Numbered from the stretch's first letter, positions 1 through 11,865 are shown. The stretch: 64,000 bases of DNA from Paramecium tetraurelia (GCF_000165425.1 NW_001798967.1:531657-595656); one strand, 5' to 3'. Notes: generated from the letters alone by a model not told the origin. Numbers and translations: made by a program.

Positions 1-934
1 TAGCAAGTGCCAAAGTTGTTACTCCATCAATGTGTCCTGAGAAGTCCTCTTTCATTTCCCAGTTTTTCATTTCATAAACCCTGATTTTTTTATCATCTGT
101 TCCTACATACAAATATGGATCATGAACAAGCATGCATAAAGCCCATCCATGTAAACCTACAATTACTTTAATAGGTTGTGGATTAGGCTAATCTAATTAT
201 GAGAGTTCATAGATGTGTATAAAATTATCAATGGTGCCAAGAATCAAAAGATTCTTATGTACTAAATATGACATGATAGTAAAATTAGGGAATTGAACAC
301 TTCTAACAATGGATTATTTGTAAGGATCTACTTAGACGATGGTGTTTTTGCCATATAATAAATTAATTTCCTTATCGAAGACCACATTCATCATATTGAT
401 TGGATATCCTATATTGAATATAACTTCGCATTCATTGCTAGTGGTATCCCAGAGTCTCACAGTACCATCTAACGAACTGGATGCCAGTTATCTGATATTT
501 AGGAAATGAATTGATGTAATCTAAGCCTTATGTCCTTGATAGGCATAGACTGGCTCTCCAGTTTTTATGTTATTGGATTTGATGAAACCATCGTCATATC
601 CAACATAAATGTTGAATTCAGAAAATGTTGCAGCACATATGATGTTTCCCTTCATGCTTTATTGATTTTCATCTTAATCTTATACTGTAGTGTCATCCGA
701 GATTTTGGATATCAGAAATTTGGATGCAATTTATCTATTCAATAGATCCCAACCTTAAGTAGTTATATAAATACTTTTAACATTTCCATCTCTGGATGCA
801 GAGTAAAGGTAATTGCCATTATTTCCATATGGACTAATCAATGTAATGATGGCATCTTTGTGTCCTTTGAGTCTGTCTTTAAATGCCTTGCTCTTAATCT
901 GTTTAGGAGGTTTTGCAAATTATTATTAATACAT
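1..934 (-). CDS. WD40-repeat protein, C-terminus cut by window edge
   Basis: Translated with TAA/TAG as Gln, this strand is open from a start near 934 to the left edge. Several WD40 blades are visible, each with a GH...(S/A)...D...V(R/K)xWD pattern, for example LKGHKDAIITL, SRDGNVKSWDLLN, YQGHKAQITSI, SSLDGTVRLWDT and FSGHIDGVTTLAL. WD40 propellers are protein-interaction scaffolds; the partner cannot be named from this sequence. A 21-bp intron at 754-774 is needed to keep frame between the first blade and its WD. The start MYQQQFAKPPK is the first plausible Met after AT-rich DNA, but an upstream exon cannot be excluded. The protein runs off the window, so its full length and the number of blades are unknown. 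Confidence 0.8.
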
Positions 935-969
935 ATAAATATGAATATTAATATTAATATATATATGAA

Positions 970-2400
970 TCAATATGACACTGATTTAATAATGTTGACT
1001 TGTTATTGATCTTCATTTGAAAATGAAATGGCTTCATAATTACCTACAATTAATAATTAAAAATACATTTTTCCTTATCAATACCAGCTACTTCAGCATC
1101 TGAATCAATTCTCAAAACAGCAAATCCTTTGAGAACTATCAAGATGAAGAAAACAAAGAAGGCAACCCAGACTGTGATAATCAATAATCCTAACAATTAG
1201 CATCCCAATAATTTCATTCCTTTTCCATAGAATAATCCTCCATTGACATCCAATAATCCTGTAAATAAGACTCCAATGAATCCGCCATGCTAAAATATGA
1301 ATTAATTGAATACCAAGAAAATAGGGACAACTTATACTGGATCATCTAATTTGACTTTAGGTAAGGCTGTAGCTGTTAAGGTATAAACAATGCCAGCAAT
1401 AGAAGCAACAATAGTAGTAGCCCAAATCTAAGATTCATGAGCAGCTGCTGAACTGGCCACCAATCCAGCCAATATTCCTCTAGAGATTGAAAATAGACTT
1501 GTTGTTTCTTTTGTGAAGTATCTTGTAAGAAAACTCCAAAATCCTCCTGCAGCTCCAGCAACCAAAGTATTAACTGCCACCAATCCTTGAACATATGGAG
1601 TTGCTTAGCCAGATTAAATTTAACCACCATTTATGAACATCCATGTAGCGAAGAGTATGACTGTTCCAAATGCCACATAGATTGAAGTGAATGGTTAAAA
1701 GTTCAAAGAAGAATTTGGATCAAATCTATATTTTCTTGGTTTGGATACAACTGTCACTACTAATGCAGCAACGCCAGCTGAATAGAAGATGAATCCTGAT
1801 CCTGCCATGTCTTTGTATCCTAATTTAGTTAACCAACCGTTGGAATTTGTCCAATGAACTATTGCAGGTGATACAAATCCTGAATAAAAGAGGGCCAAAA
1901 CACCCCAGGCTAAGAATGTTAATCTTTCAGCTGCTCCACCTGATACAATTGATACTCCAATGCAGGATAATGTAGCTTTGAACACTAAAATAATAATTAA
2001 AATTAACTACCAAAATTTGAATAATCATTTTATGCTTCTGTTGCTGCCCAATTGTATGCTCCAAGCTTTGTGCCTCCCAAGAAGAATGTTCCAAAATCAT
2101 CACCATAAGAAAATCCATAGCCGAACTATTTTGAATTATTAACAATTATCTTACCAACCAATATATCAATACTGTCAAACACATTCCAAGAAATACCTTT
2201 ATAACTATTGACTAGGCATTCTTATATCTAACAGATCCAGCCTCCAAAAATCCAAAACCCAATTAAGAAAAAGCTAGTACAATACCAGCAATCAGCAACC
2301 AATCTTCATCTAAATGACTTGCACCAGGTGCTCCTGCTGGTGGATTTGAGACTGGAGGAGGATTTGCTGTGTTAGGGCTGTCAAGATAATGTTGTTACAT
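970..2400 (-). CDS. Ammonium transporter, Amt/Mep/Rh family
   Basis: Membrane channel for NH3/NH4+ uptake. After removing three short introns (2126-2154, 1985-2010, 1044-1066) the frame is continuous to a TGA at 970-972. Family signatures seen in order: a hydrophobic N-terminal segment (WLLIAGIVLAF), FGTFFLGGTKLGAY, the block FVSPAIVHWTNSNGWL with the first pore histidine, several hydrophobic helices, and FQHGGFIGVLFTGLLD with the second histidine of the twin-His pore. The C-terminal cytoplasmic tail includes DSDAEVAGIDK. Length (about 450 residues) fits the family. The start is the first Met before the Pro-rich N-terminus. It is followed after 30 bp by the stop of NOP53 on the same strand, with no sign of shared regulation. 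Confidence 0.93.
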
Positions 2401-2430
2401 AGTTTGAAATATAAATTAATATTTTAACAA

Positions 2431-3461
2431 TCATTTTTCTTTAATTTTAAATAAGGGAACTTTGGCCTTTGATAATTTATTTGATTTTGATTTAGGTTCA
2501 ATCAATCCTCTTCTTACAAAACCATCAAATTCACTCTTCACCAATAAATCTCCTTGAGTTACATGTCTCAAGTGACTCTTCAATTAGTCATCTAACACAA
2601 ATTCATCTTATGTTACTTCCACTCTTCAAATATATATAAAAACACTTACTTTTTATTTCCTACTTTTATTGGCACCAAATTTCTGCCTGACAATTTCCTT
2701 GCTCTCTCTAAGAGTTTCTTCTCTTTTCTTTATTACTTTCTTTTTTCTTGTCTCAACTTAGCTTCAGCATTAAGTTCTTTCTTTATTTTTTTGACTAATA
2801 AGAGTTCATGATTCTTCTTCTTTTCAATTAATCTATCAACCACTTCTTTTCCATGAACTTTTTGAATCATACTCATTTTTCTCTTCTTCTTTTTTTCTCT
2901 CTCTCTAATTTAGTTATTATTTATATTAAATACCTTTAGATCAACTTTTATGCCTTCTCTGTTTCAGTCTCATCATTTTATAATCTCTAATGTGACCTAA
3001 TTTCTTTTTTTACTACATCATCTAGTAATTCATTATAATCTTTTAATTAAGGATTGTATGATTATCCAGGATGAGGAGTAACAATTGCTTTGACTCCTGG
3101 AGTTTAAATTTTTCTGAATCTTCCTTCCTCTGCCCATACATCTTAAATTTCATTTTTTTTCTCTGGTTATTATTGCTTTTTAGTCTACTCTGCCATATTT
3201 TAGATTTTTATTTTTTCTTATTTAGATTGTTTCAATGGGTCTGCAGGCTTCTTCTTGAATCTATCCTTATTTTCATAGATATTGATAGGCTGAGCATCAA
3301 CCTAAAAATCGACTGGCTTAGCGTCTTTTTATGTAAAATCTATATTCTCAAATTCACCCATTTCCACGATGATGTTCTTTCTCCATCTTTGTGTTCCTTA
3401 TCTGGCTCTCAGATTTTTTTTCTTAATATTTACCATGTATTAATTAATTTTAATTATACAT
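2431..3461 (-). CDS. NOP53: Ribosome biogenesis factor NOP53 (GLTSCR2/PICT1 family)
   Basis: Nucleolar factor that in yeast and humans recruits the exosome helicase during 60S maturation. Seen here: an N-terminal RWRKNI block (family SWRKNIDL), a central VWAEEGRFRK followed by VTPHPGQSYNP, which is the family hallmark, then a long Lys/Arg coiled region. The C-terminus reads LRHVTQGDLLVKSEFDGFVR and continues RRGLIEPKSK, matching the family's SLR..EG..L..R(F)..R.LIEPR end. Two introns are needed, one near 2902-2930 and one near 2624-2649. The start at 3461 is chosen because the SWRKNI-like block lies upstream of the nearer Met; an alternative is a small 5' exon. Assignment rests on motif recognition without a search. 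Confidence 0.85.
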
Positions 3462-3685
3462 AAATTTAATTTCACTAAATATTGTTTCAACCCACCTTGA
3501 CTATTAAAACATGTTCCAATCCCAGTTTTTTTAATGAATTTAGTTTGTGATAAAATAAGTGGAGAATGAAATACATTATTTTGATTATATATATCAAGAG
3601 AAACATACATAAATTAGTGAAACAAAAATGTAGAAATATTTGACGTATTGAATTAGTATATTTTAATTATTAATCCATTTATAAA

Positions 3686-5191
3686 TCAATAGAATCGATT
3701 GTATTAATAATTCTGTTGTTGCATCATGTAAAATTGTTGCTATTAGTATAGCTATTATTACATATTGTTGTACAATTATTATTATTAGAATTATTGTAAT
3801 TGTTCTTATTATTTTAATTGTTGTTATTGTTAAAATAAATTATAATAATATGAAAGCTAATTATTATAATTAAGAACTTAACTATTATTATTATTGCATT
3901 CATCATATTAGGATATGTATTAATTACACTATTTAATTGATAAATGAGTATCTATTTAGTTCTCATTATTCTATTCCAGCAATTTAGTTTATTTAACTAT
4001 CAATTATTCCTCTTAATTTTTAGATTAATAATTGATTAAGCTTTTTTAATTTATTAAATTAGGATACACTTACTTATAATGATACTTTATTCTTGAAATA
4101 TCTTCAATGGGAATATAACCCTCAGGAATCTAATCCTCTTTCAAGAAGAGCATAAATATATCATTTTCAAAAATTTGAGATATTTCATAAACCTTTTGGA
4201 TATTCTGTAAATATTTACCTTCTTAAATTCCTATTCGTTAGTTTAATCAACTTAAAAGAGTAAGGCCATTTCTTTATTGGAATCCCTTCTCTCCTAACTT
4301 GATTGCATCAGAATGCTCTACACTCTTAAAATGGCATCCTTTGAATTTTTTACAAAAAGGTCTTTCTTCAAGTACAATTTGACACATTTTTCGAATTTAA
4401 GAGCTAGAAATAAAGGGTGTTTGATTTTATGTCTGATGTTCTGAGCTGTGAAGTAATTAATTAACCCTTGGATTGTATTATCAACTTTTAATAAACATTT
4501 AGGTTAATTTTTTCTTTCCTTCTTTACAAATTATTTCTCCAAATTCTCTGGTAAAAATGGGTCAATAATAAGTTGAATATTATTATTGAGGGCCTGTTGT
4601 CTGGCATGCTTCCGAGAATCGACAAATATATAAGGGGAGCATTTAGCATCGATAACGGATTACTGGCCGCTATTGATTTAACTAACCACCACCACTATTT
4701 GGAACTTTTGAATACTTAATTTTATCATAACATATAATACTTCATTCTTGTATGAAGTTGTATTGAACTTTAATTATCTTATTATTGAGATGCCATTCCT
4801 GAAGACACCTTCAGAACAGCCTTTGCATCCTATGCTCTCCATTTCCATTTTCTCATAATTATGTTTTGACAATATAGATATTTGCCACTATCGTTAGTGT
4901 ATTCAGTACATGATGATCCAAATCATTATCGATCTAGAAGTGATAGTGTGGTGATATTACTTTTAATTAACACTCTAGTTCGGGGATGTTCCAAGATTTG
5001 TGCCAATTCCATCCAATATTCGTATTAAATGGAAAGGGTTTCCATAACTTTAAGTCAAGTTAATAGCTCTGGTTAGAATTCTAGTATTTAAGAACTTTGG
5101 AAGCTTCTATTCTTAGAGCTGACCCATTATGAATAATATTATTATTGAATGGCTGCCATTCCCATCTAACTACTTCATTTGATAATAACAT
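3686..5191 (-). CDS. Gln-rich protein of unknown function
   Basis: Not recognised. A continuous frame is obtained with a 22-bp intron at 4888-4909 and a second near 4206-4231. The N-terminal third has two Trp-rich stretches (VVRWEWQPFNNN and NTNIGWNWHKSWNIPE). The middle holds CKGCSEG and mixed alpha/beta sequence. A later stretch (VYEISQIFENDIFMLFLKED then QIPEGYIPIEDISRI) resembles the second half of a La-type winged helix, which is only a suggestion. The last 110 residues are almost entirely Gln, Asn and Tyr. Such tails are common in Paramecium because TAA/TAG code for Gln in AT-rich DNA. Start is the first Met of the open frame; stop is TGA at 3686-3688. Confidence 0.6.
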
Positions 5192-5259
5192 AGACTAATT
5201 TAATTATGCAAAGATTCAATTTATGTTATCACTTATATATGAATATAAAGTAATTCAAA

Positions 5260-5589
5260 TCAAAGATTAATTAACTCTTAAATGTGAATGAAAAAAATAT
5301 AACTAAGCCATAAAATTTAATTAAACTTTATTTCATTCAAGTTTATGTTTATATAAAAATTAATTAATATAAGATTATTTTAATTATTATCCATATTTGT
5401 GTTTACTAAATAATATTTAATTCCTTTCTTAATTTCCTAGAACCTCTATCTATTATTTCCATAACACTGTCTTACGTACTTATGTTAAATTTTTCCTTTT
5501 TTGACCATTTTAAGACAAATCTATAAACAAGTAAATTATAATTTAGCTTCATTCTGAGGCTCTGATTGATTTTCGAAATTATCATCCAT
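5260..5589 (-). CDS. Possible small protein, unknown
   Basis: A 109-codon frame starting MDDNFENQSEPQNEAKL, with a basic middle (KMVKKGKIQHKYVRQCYG) that looks protein-like, ending at TGA. The last 40 codons are very AT-rich and may be spurious, so the true end could be earlier or spliced. No domain is recognised. It lies between the Gln-rich gene and NAA50 on the same strand. Existence as a gene is uncertain; it could be non-coding spacer that happens to be open, since TGA is rare in AT-rich DNA. Confidence 0.3.
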
Positions 5590-5731
5590 CTTCTCAAAAA
5601 CTTAATAAAATTTATTCTTAACCAACAAATTCTGGAGAATCAATTAATAAATTATATAGAGTCAAGAATTCACAAAAATAATTAGAATAAATTTGCTTTA
5701 TATTTATTTATTAATGTTACTAATATATACT

Positions 5732-6296
5732 TCATTATTGTGCAATTTCCGATTCTTTTTCAGTGTCTTCTTCCGTATAAGGAATGGGAGGATCAACATC
5801 AGGGTAGAGACGCTTTGTTAAAATATAACAATGGGGAGGCTCAATATCTGTATAGTAATTTCTTTTGTACACAGTCTTCTCAAAACCATGTCTGGAATAA
5901 AATTGAAATCCTATTTCGTTGCTAACCCACATATGCAAATATATGGTTCTGATTTCCTCATGAGTTTTCACTCTGTTGATTAATTCATTCAATAGCTATG
6001 TGCCAAATCCCAAACGACGGTATGCATCCAAAACACCGAAGGTCATAATATAGGCAGTCTTCTTCCCATCCTTATCCTCGATCCTGGCTGTTATAGCGCC
6101 AACTGCAATGTCATTATAATAACCTGCGCATTACTTAAATTTCAATACCAAGAGTGGAAAAGTCTGAATAAGTGAGAATTTTTATATAAAAGTTTTCGCT
6201 ATAACTTACAGGCAAGGTCTTCTAAGTGATGACCTTGAATTGTTCCAAATTTTTGTAGTTGATTTCTCCAAAAGCCAATTTTGGTTTCTATTCCAT
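5732..6296 (-). CDS. NAA50: N-alpha-acetyltransferase 50 (NatE catalytic subunit), GNAT fold
   Basis: Acetylates protein N-termini, typically Met followed by a hydrophobic residue, from acetyl-CoA. Seen in order: [24 protein letters not shown] (human LPVSYNDKFY type), [15 protein letters not shown], then the acetyl-CoA loop region [15 protein letters not shown] (consensus R/QxxGxG/A, here RRLGFG), [21 protein letters not shown] and [14 protein letters not shown]. These match human NAA50 closely along the whole protein. A 25-bp intron at 6124-6148 is required between the tyrosine-rich loop and [11 protein letters not shown] at 5732-5734 is the true stop; a TAA two codons before the end is Gln. 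The adjacent divergent gene (PEX12) starts 21 bp away at 6318. Confidence 0.92.
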
Positions 6297-6317
6297 TAAT
6301 AAATATATATAAAATTA

Positions 6318-7137
6318 ATGGATAGCAGAACCGAATTTGACGGAAGAATTCACTTTTTTGAATACTTTTCTCTTGAAAAATTTGAAGAGTACTTAATCAT
6401 CCAATAATCATCATAGATCATTAAGAAATGCCTTGCAATATTCAATAGGAATAATTACACAATAAGATCGATTTATATAATATTATCAATATTCAAAAGA
6501 AATCGCTTATCTGATTGAATTTTGTATTAATCTACCTTATGCCTTAAAGTATAATGCTTCTTACGCCGAATATTTTTATGGATTCTTTTTATCAGAATAA
6601 AAACAAAATAATAAAGTTAAAAGAGTTTTAACTTTGATGTTAAGGATTATGATTCCTTACGTTTTACAAAAACTACATGAATACTCAAACAACCCAAATT
6701 AAGATAGAAAAAAGAAAATTATATAATGGTTATACAGAGGATTTAAATTGATTGATATTTCAATGAAATTTTAGTACTTATTAAATGATGAACAAAAGAG
6801 CTATGCTGTTTTCTATTATTTCATAAGATAGGATCTAATCAGATTCAAGATGGAATCCCCATACAAATATGGGATGCTATTTGTTTATTTGGGATTGAAA
6901 TTTTTAGATTTCTATTTTTCCAAAAAGAATAATAATGTTTAATAAAAGAATTAGGTGATTCAAGCACCAAAATAAGTAGATGCTAAAAATGTACAGAAAT
7001 ACTGTCCTAAATGTAAAAGAATCCCATAGATTCCTAGTGTCTTAAAAACTACTGGATATGTTTATTGTTTAGAATGCTTACAATAAATGGTAATTAAGAA
7101 TGAAATCACTAATCATCATATAATAAAATTATTTTGA
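6318..7137 (+). CDS. PEX12: Peroxisome assembly protein PEX12
   Basis: Peroxisomal membrane RING-family protein of the PEX2-PEX10-PEX12 ligase that recycles the import receptor PEX5. Seen: N-terminal FFEYFSLEKFEESLRNAL, SYAEYFYGFFLSE (human SENFYGLKR region), a hydrophobic helix YGMLFVYLGLKFLDFYF, and a C-terminal reduced RING: CPKC, then VLKTTGYVYCLECLQQ and a final HHIIKLF, which mirrors the human PEX12 ending (TSGYVFCYRC...HLIKLY). Only two Cys pairs are present, as expected for the degenerate PEX12 RING that binds a single zinc. A 28-bp intron lies at 6389-6416. The TGA stop ends one base before the stop of the convergent NAA35 gene. PEX2 or PEX10 would have a full RING, so PEX12 is the best fit. 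Confidence 0.88.
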
Positions 7138-7138
7138 A

Positions 7139-9148
7139 TCATTATTATAATGCAATTAACTCTATTTATGGTACAAATGATATTGTTGTTTTCTTGAATG
7201 AAACTTAGTATTTTTGATTTTGGATTAATTTCATAGCATTTACAGATGTCACAACGCATATCTAATGAAATGTTAATCAATAATAAATTACCATAACCAA
7301 ATCCTTTGATTGATCTTGCATCTGCTAAGACACCATTTTATTGTCTTTTACTTGAGCAAAAAGCTATTGTGCCTCACTTAGAGAGGAACTGACAAATTTG
7401 AGGGTTTCTTAGAATGAACCGTAAGATTTCATCTTTTGGGTGTATTCTTCAAATCTGATGGCTTTGATGTAATAACAAGCGTCAAAGATTTTCATTCTGT
7501 TAGAATATCGATGATCCATATCTTGGACTTTCTTAATGAACCCATTTTCCATTAGGGTATAATATAACCTTGATAAACCCTGTTATTATAATAACATCTT
7601 ACTCTAAAGAGACAATTCAATCCCTTCCAATATTAAATCTCAAAGTACATTTGATCAATCTATGGAGATACCTTGGGTTTCTTTTTGTTTTGGTTCTGTA
7701 ATTATTCTCTTTATGAATTGGTCAATTGATTAACATAATTAGTTCGATTTCTGTCAAGAATGGTCGTCAAATACTCTAGATAAAAGTAAATGCCAGCATA
7801 ATCTACATCCGAATAGAGTTCCAGATCAAATCCATATTGTAATTATTGGATCATGGATTGTACAGCAATCTCATAACTGAAAATCATCAAAGGGTTTTTA
7901 TTTTTGAAGATGTCTTGATCAATTTGATTGCTGTGATGAACGAGTATCGATAAATGAGAATAATTCTTATGAAAATCTCTGCTCTTTCTGAATTTCGATC
8001 TTAATTATTTAATTATGTATTCATAAGTAACAGGTACTAGGCAATCTTGATATTCCTTGAACACATTTTGATATAATTGATCGAAGTTCTATGAAAACAT
8101 TTTATTAAGGGTTCCGATGACGATATTAATCCACGGAGTTTAATGGAAATAGAGGAATTAATCGTATTTAAATAGATTTTACTCTAGATAGGCTCTAATT
8201 AAAATATTCTTAGGATAATCATGAATCAAAGCACAAATTTTCTATTAGATGCTAAAGTAATTGCGTTCTCCACTTAAATCAAGAACTGCTTCTAATTAAA
8301 TTAGCATGGTACTAAAGTATTCATAAGGGTTTTCCATCTGAGGTATTTTCCTCATGCTGATCATGGATTTGAGATGTTTAAGAATTGTCACGCTTTAATA
8401 GTTTGACATATCCTTCCCCATAGCCTTAGTTTACACTACAGCGTCAAATCTTTTTCTAATGAATTCGATGTGATCTGTTATTTATTTTTATGATTCCGCA
8501 TTGAATGGTTATTAGAGAGATTGAACAATTAAACAAAAACCTTTTAGCAATTTAATTCTAGAGGAGAGCGCATCTGCTATAGTTAATTGCTTTGATTTCT
8601 TAACTTTGCCACTTAATTCGGTATCCAATGGATTTAAAGTAGTTGTCAATAACTCCTAAATAGTGGGTATTCTCTTGTTTCTGAAACTGAACACAGAGGG
8701 ATTATAATCCTCTTCTCTGAGGAATGGAGCTTCCTTGATTATTTTGAAGATTTGGCTGCCTACTGTATTCAGTGTATCAAACAATGCTTTAACAAATGGA
8801 TTATCCCATAAAGAATCATCATACTAATACACTAATGTGTAAATGGTCTAAGCTAATGCATTTCCATTAAGCCAACATGTAATTTTCTGAATGACTAAAT
8901 CAAAGAGTCCCACAAGCTACATAATCATTTTGAATATGGTTTACTTCTTCATTAGTTAATTGTGATCCTGCCTTTATCTGCTGTGATTACAGTAATTTCT
9001 AAGGTGTATCAGCATCAGCCAATCCCAGTTTTACATCTATTTTCTTGTCAAATAATTCAGTTGCTGACATAGCCTCAAATAATGAAAATCCTTCTGCCAA
9101 AAGAATCTCTCCATTTTTGAGACTCCTAAGTTCTGCTGTAATATCCAT
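7139..9148 (-). CDS. NAA35: NatC auxiliary subunit NAA35 (MAK10)
   Basis: Large non-catalytic subunit of the NatC N-terminal acetyltransferase. The N-terminus carries the family signature: SLKNGEILLAEGFSLFEAMS then ATELFDKKIDVKLG (family GELL...LFEAMSA.E.MDPKMD.G). A second conserved block is CWLNGNALAQTIYTLVY. The rest is alpha-helical and Phe/Leu-rich as in the family. Two introns are fixed by conservation or frame: 8917-8944 and one near 7257-7286; others may exist. Start is the Met directly before DITAELRSL. The C-terminal residues end at TGA 7139-7141, with a single base separating it from the PEX12 stop codon on the other strand. Confidence 0.87.
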
Positions 9149-9193
9149 TAATTAAATTAATGTCTAAAAGTAAAATGCAATTATACTAAGACT

Positions 9194-9904
9194 ATGAATA
9201 TGTACAACCCCAAGCGAATGTTAATTTAATCAACACTCACAAATGCATTAAAGCAAAGAAGTAAAGGTTACATATATGTTAGAATACGAAAATTCAAAGT
9301 TCCCCAAATATCCAAAAATAATTAGATGACTCCAAATGGCTAATTAATATGTTCATAAGAAACTACAACTAATTACTCATCAAAACCCTCTCAATACAGG
9401 AGAGAAACAATATTTTCTAAAAATAAGGAAAAATATCATTGTTTTCATGGATTTTATAATGTGAATCTTGGAGCTCTTTAGTAAAACGCGAATAAAGAAT
9501 TATTGGATGTTGAGTCCCATTTTGTTGAGATGCAAAATAGTTCACATAAATAGATATTCCTTCCATTGCCTCCAATTAAAGAAGTTGAAGAGTATGTGTT
9601 ATACTAAGTATTTATATTAAAAGCAATAAGAGTAAACTTAAAGAAGTCAAGATAAATGAGTAACTGTATTCTTAAGACAATTTGGAATTGATTTTACTTA
9701 AAATTGACAAGTAACACAAAATTAAAATTGAGTACTATATCCAAATAAGTTAGACCAAGCCTAATTGAAGGTTTTATTATAAATGACAAAATCTGGAAGG
9801 ATCAACTTATAATTTACTTAGAATGTTATTCATTTGAAAGAATTTACGAACTGTAATTAGAATTTGAGGATTAATATGATTGCGAATAATTTCAATTATT
9901 TTGA
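9194..9904 (+). CDS. Unknown protein
   Basis: Not recognised. The frame begins MNMYNPKRMLIQSTL and needs a 32-bp intron (GTATGT...AAAAG, about 9591-9622) and a 22-bp intron (about 9749-9770) to stay open to TGA 9902-9904. The protein has a basic N-terminus, a Cys/His cluster KYHCFHGFYNVNLGAL in the middle and an acidic C-terminus ending DQYDCEQFQLF. It lies divergently from NAA35 with only 45 bp between the two starts, so any promoters must be shared or very short. Coding status is supported by two consistent introns and by codon content; function is not inferable. Confidence 0.6.
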
Positions 9905-10240
9905 ACAATTTAAAAACAAGCATTCTTTTTTGTATATTTAAAATATTATGTTTAAATTGAAATGTTAGAGAGATACACCTCTAAATCATCCTATTTTTAG
10001 AGAATTCTAGGATGAATCATTACAATATTTAATATATATATATAGTTATAGTTATAGTCAGATAGTTTTAAGTCCATGCGTAACAAGAGTTTGGAGACCA
10101 GACTTGATTCCGCAATTGGATTTAATTCTCGCTCATCATTTGGTCAATCTGACCAGGGAAGGATCGAGGAAAATAAATATATATTAATTGTTTAAATATT
10201 TATCACAAATCTCAAATTTTATGGGTTATTAAAATAAATA

Positions 10241-10874
10241 ATGAATTTTTAAATCCTTGGACTTCTGTCATAATTGCCATCTAAGAAATATGTTAGGAAA
10301 TTATTTGAATACGCTTATTTATTTAGAAACAAACTCAACTCATTTTAAGAATTTATGGAAACACCTGTGAGTGCTTCATTGCCTTAAGATTTATAAATGA
10401 CTGAGAAATAAGCTCATACACTCATAATAGGGTTGGTAAAACTCTTAGAGAATGCAGAATTACTTCAATGGAATGAGTAAGCCATTTTGTAGCTATTTCC
10501 ATCGACTTTTGATTAGCAATTAGCTAAATTGTTGACAGATTCTATACTTTAAATCTCCGAATGTAAGTGCTTTCTAAACTCTTATTATAGTGTGCGATAA
10601 AATTACAAATAGAGAGATCTGTTAGGCAGATTCACTGATTGACATTGATTGGAGAGTGGATATATAAATTTAGACGCATAATTAATAGAAGGTAAGGTTC
10701 TTTATAAATAATTAATAGGTTAATATGCCAGTCTTGTTTTTATAATTGGAGACTCTGAATACTTAGAAAAATACAAAGGAGAATGTGACATTTCAGCTTA
10801 ATTAAAATGAAGTTAATAATTTTCACAACAATTTGTGTAAAATAAAAGAATAATTATAAACTTTAGCTTAGTGA
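10241..10874 (+). CDS. COMMD9: COMM-domain protein, COMMD9-like
   Basis: Subunit of the Commander (CCC) complex, which acts with Retriever in endosomal recycling. Seen: LGLLSQLPSKKYVRKLFEYA, AILQLFPSTFDQQLAKLLTD (human COMMD9 AILALFPENFHQNLKNLL) and the COMM domain with the hallmark DIDWRVDIQIQTH, MPVLFLQLETLN, and NVTFQLNQNEVNNFHNNLCK then IKEQLQTL at the end. A 28-bp intron lies at 10563-10590. The start at 10241 matches the family's N-terminus; an in-frame Met at 10076 would add 55 residues (MRNKSLETRLDSAIGF) of normal coding texture, so a longer isoform or a fused small exon is possible. Placement in the COMMD family is strong; the exact paralogue is by resemblance to COMMD9. Confidence 0.85.
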
Positions 10875-10902
10875 TTATTATTTATATAAATTTAAAAATA
10901 AA

Positions 10903-11545
10903 ATGACAGAAAAAGTTAAAATTCTTATGTTGGGTGAAGGTGCTGTGGGCAAGTCATCCCTTTTAAGTCGTTATGTTGACGAAAAGTTTTCTGAAAATAT
11001 ATAGGCTACATTGGGAGTGGAGTATAGATAGAAAATTCTTATTTAAGGAGAAAGCTAAGTGACTGTTTAAGTTTGGGACACAGCAGGTAATTAAAATTCT
11101 AGAGGTTTAGGTTAAGAAAGATTCAGAGTTATTACTCCTATTTTTTATAGAAATGCTTAAGGGGTGTCTTTAGTTTATAGTGTTATTGATAAAAACTCAT
11201 TTTAATAAGTTTAAACTTGGATTGATAATTTAAAAGAGCAAATTGATTGTGAATAAATCTCCATTGTTTTAGTTGCAAATAAGTGTGATATAGCATAAAG
11301 AGAAGTAACTACTTTGGAAGGGTAGCAATTAGCATAAAAAGTACATTGTTATTCTATTCTAGTATTAAATCAAATATTTTGAGTGCTCTGCAAGAACAGG
11401 GGCTTAAGTAAAGGAAATGTATACAGAATTAGTTTAATAAATCCTTGTTAGACGAGGATAAAATCAAAATTCTCAGAACGGAGAAAAAATTCCAAAAAAT
11501 ATCTAAATTGATGGAGGGGAAACATAACCACAAAAATGTTGTTGA
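10903..11545 (+). CDS. Rab-family small GTPase
   Basis: Membrane-trafficking GTPase. All G motifs are visible: GEGAVGKSS (P-loop), TLGVEYRQK (switch I with Thr), WDTAGQERFR (switch II), NKCD (guanine specificity) and ECSARTG (SAK-type). The C-terminus PQKCC is a double-Cys geranylgeranylation signal. Introns at 11087-11110 (splicing exactly restores WDTAGQERF) and 11341-11362. About 198 residues. It starts 28 bp after the COMMD9 stop on the same strand. The exact Rab subfamily cannot be set by eye. Confidence 0.92.
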
Positions 11546-11865
11546 TAAGTCTTATATAATAAATGATAGAATTTATTATCCAATTTAATTACCACATAAG
11601 TTATTTTTCAGTTCATTTGTTGAATTTTTATAGAGCCAAATTGCATTATTAATATGATTATTCTTAAACAGTTAGAAATTTAATTACATACAAAAAGATC
11701 CAGCATTTAATAAAAATGGATTAATTTAAAATATTATGCTAATGAATCAAGGTATGGTTGTTTTAATTGATATTTATTCTTCAAATAATATATTATTATA
11801 TATTTGCATATTATAGTTCTGATATTTATTTATAATAAAGCTTATATTTAAACTATTATTTCATT
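11546..11865. other. Convergent 3' spacer
   Basis: 320 bp of AT-rich sequence between the convergent stops of the Rab gene and the MGNIC protein. No conserved coding frame, hairpin or RNA was seen. Confidence 0.5.

Noticed and set aside
3071-3463. 130-codon plus-strand frame MRSNNCFDSWSLNFSESS
   Set aside because: Antisense to NOP53, whose family motifs are clear on the minus strand.
6187-6212. Intron GTAAGTTATAGCG... within NAA50
   Set aside because: Reading through gives [10 protein letters not shown], which is conserved in NAA50; the intron is further downstream.
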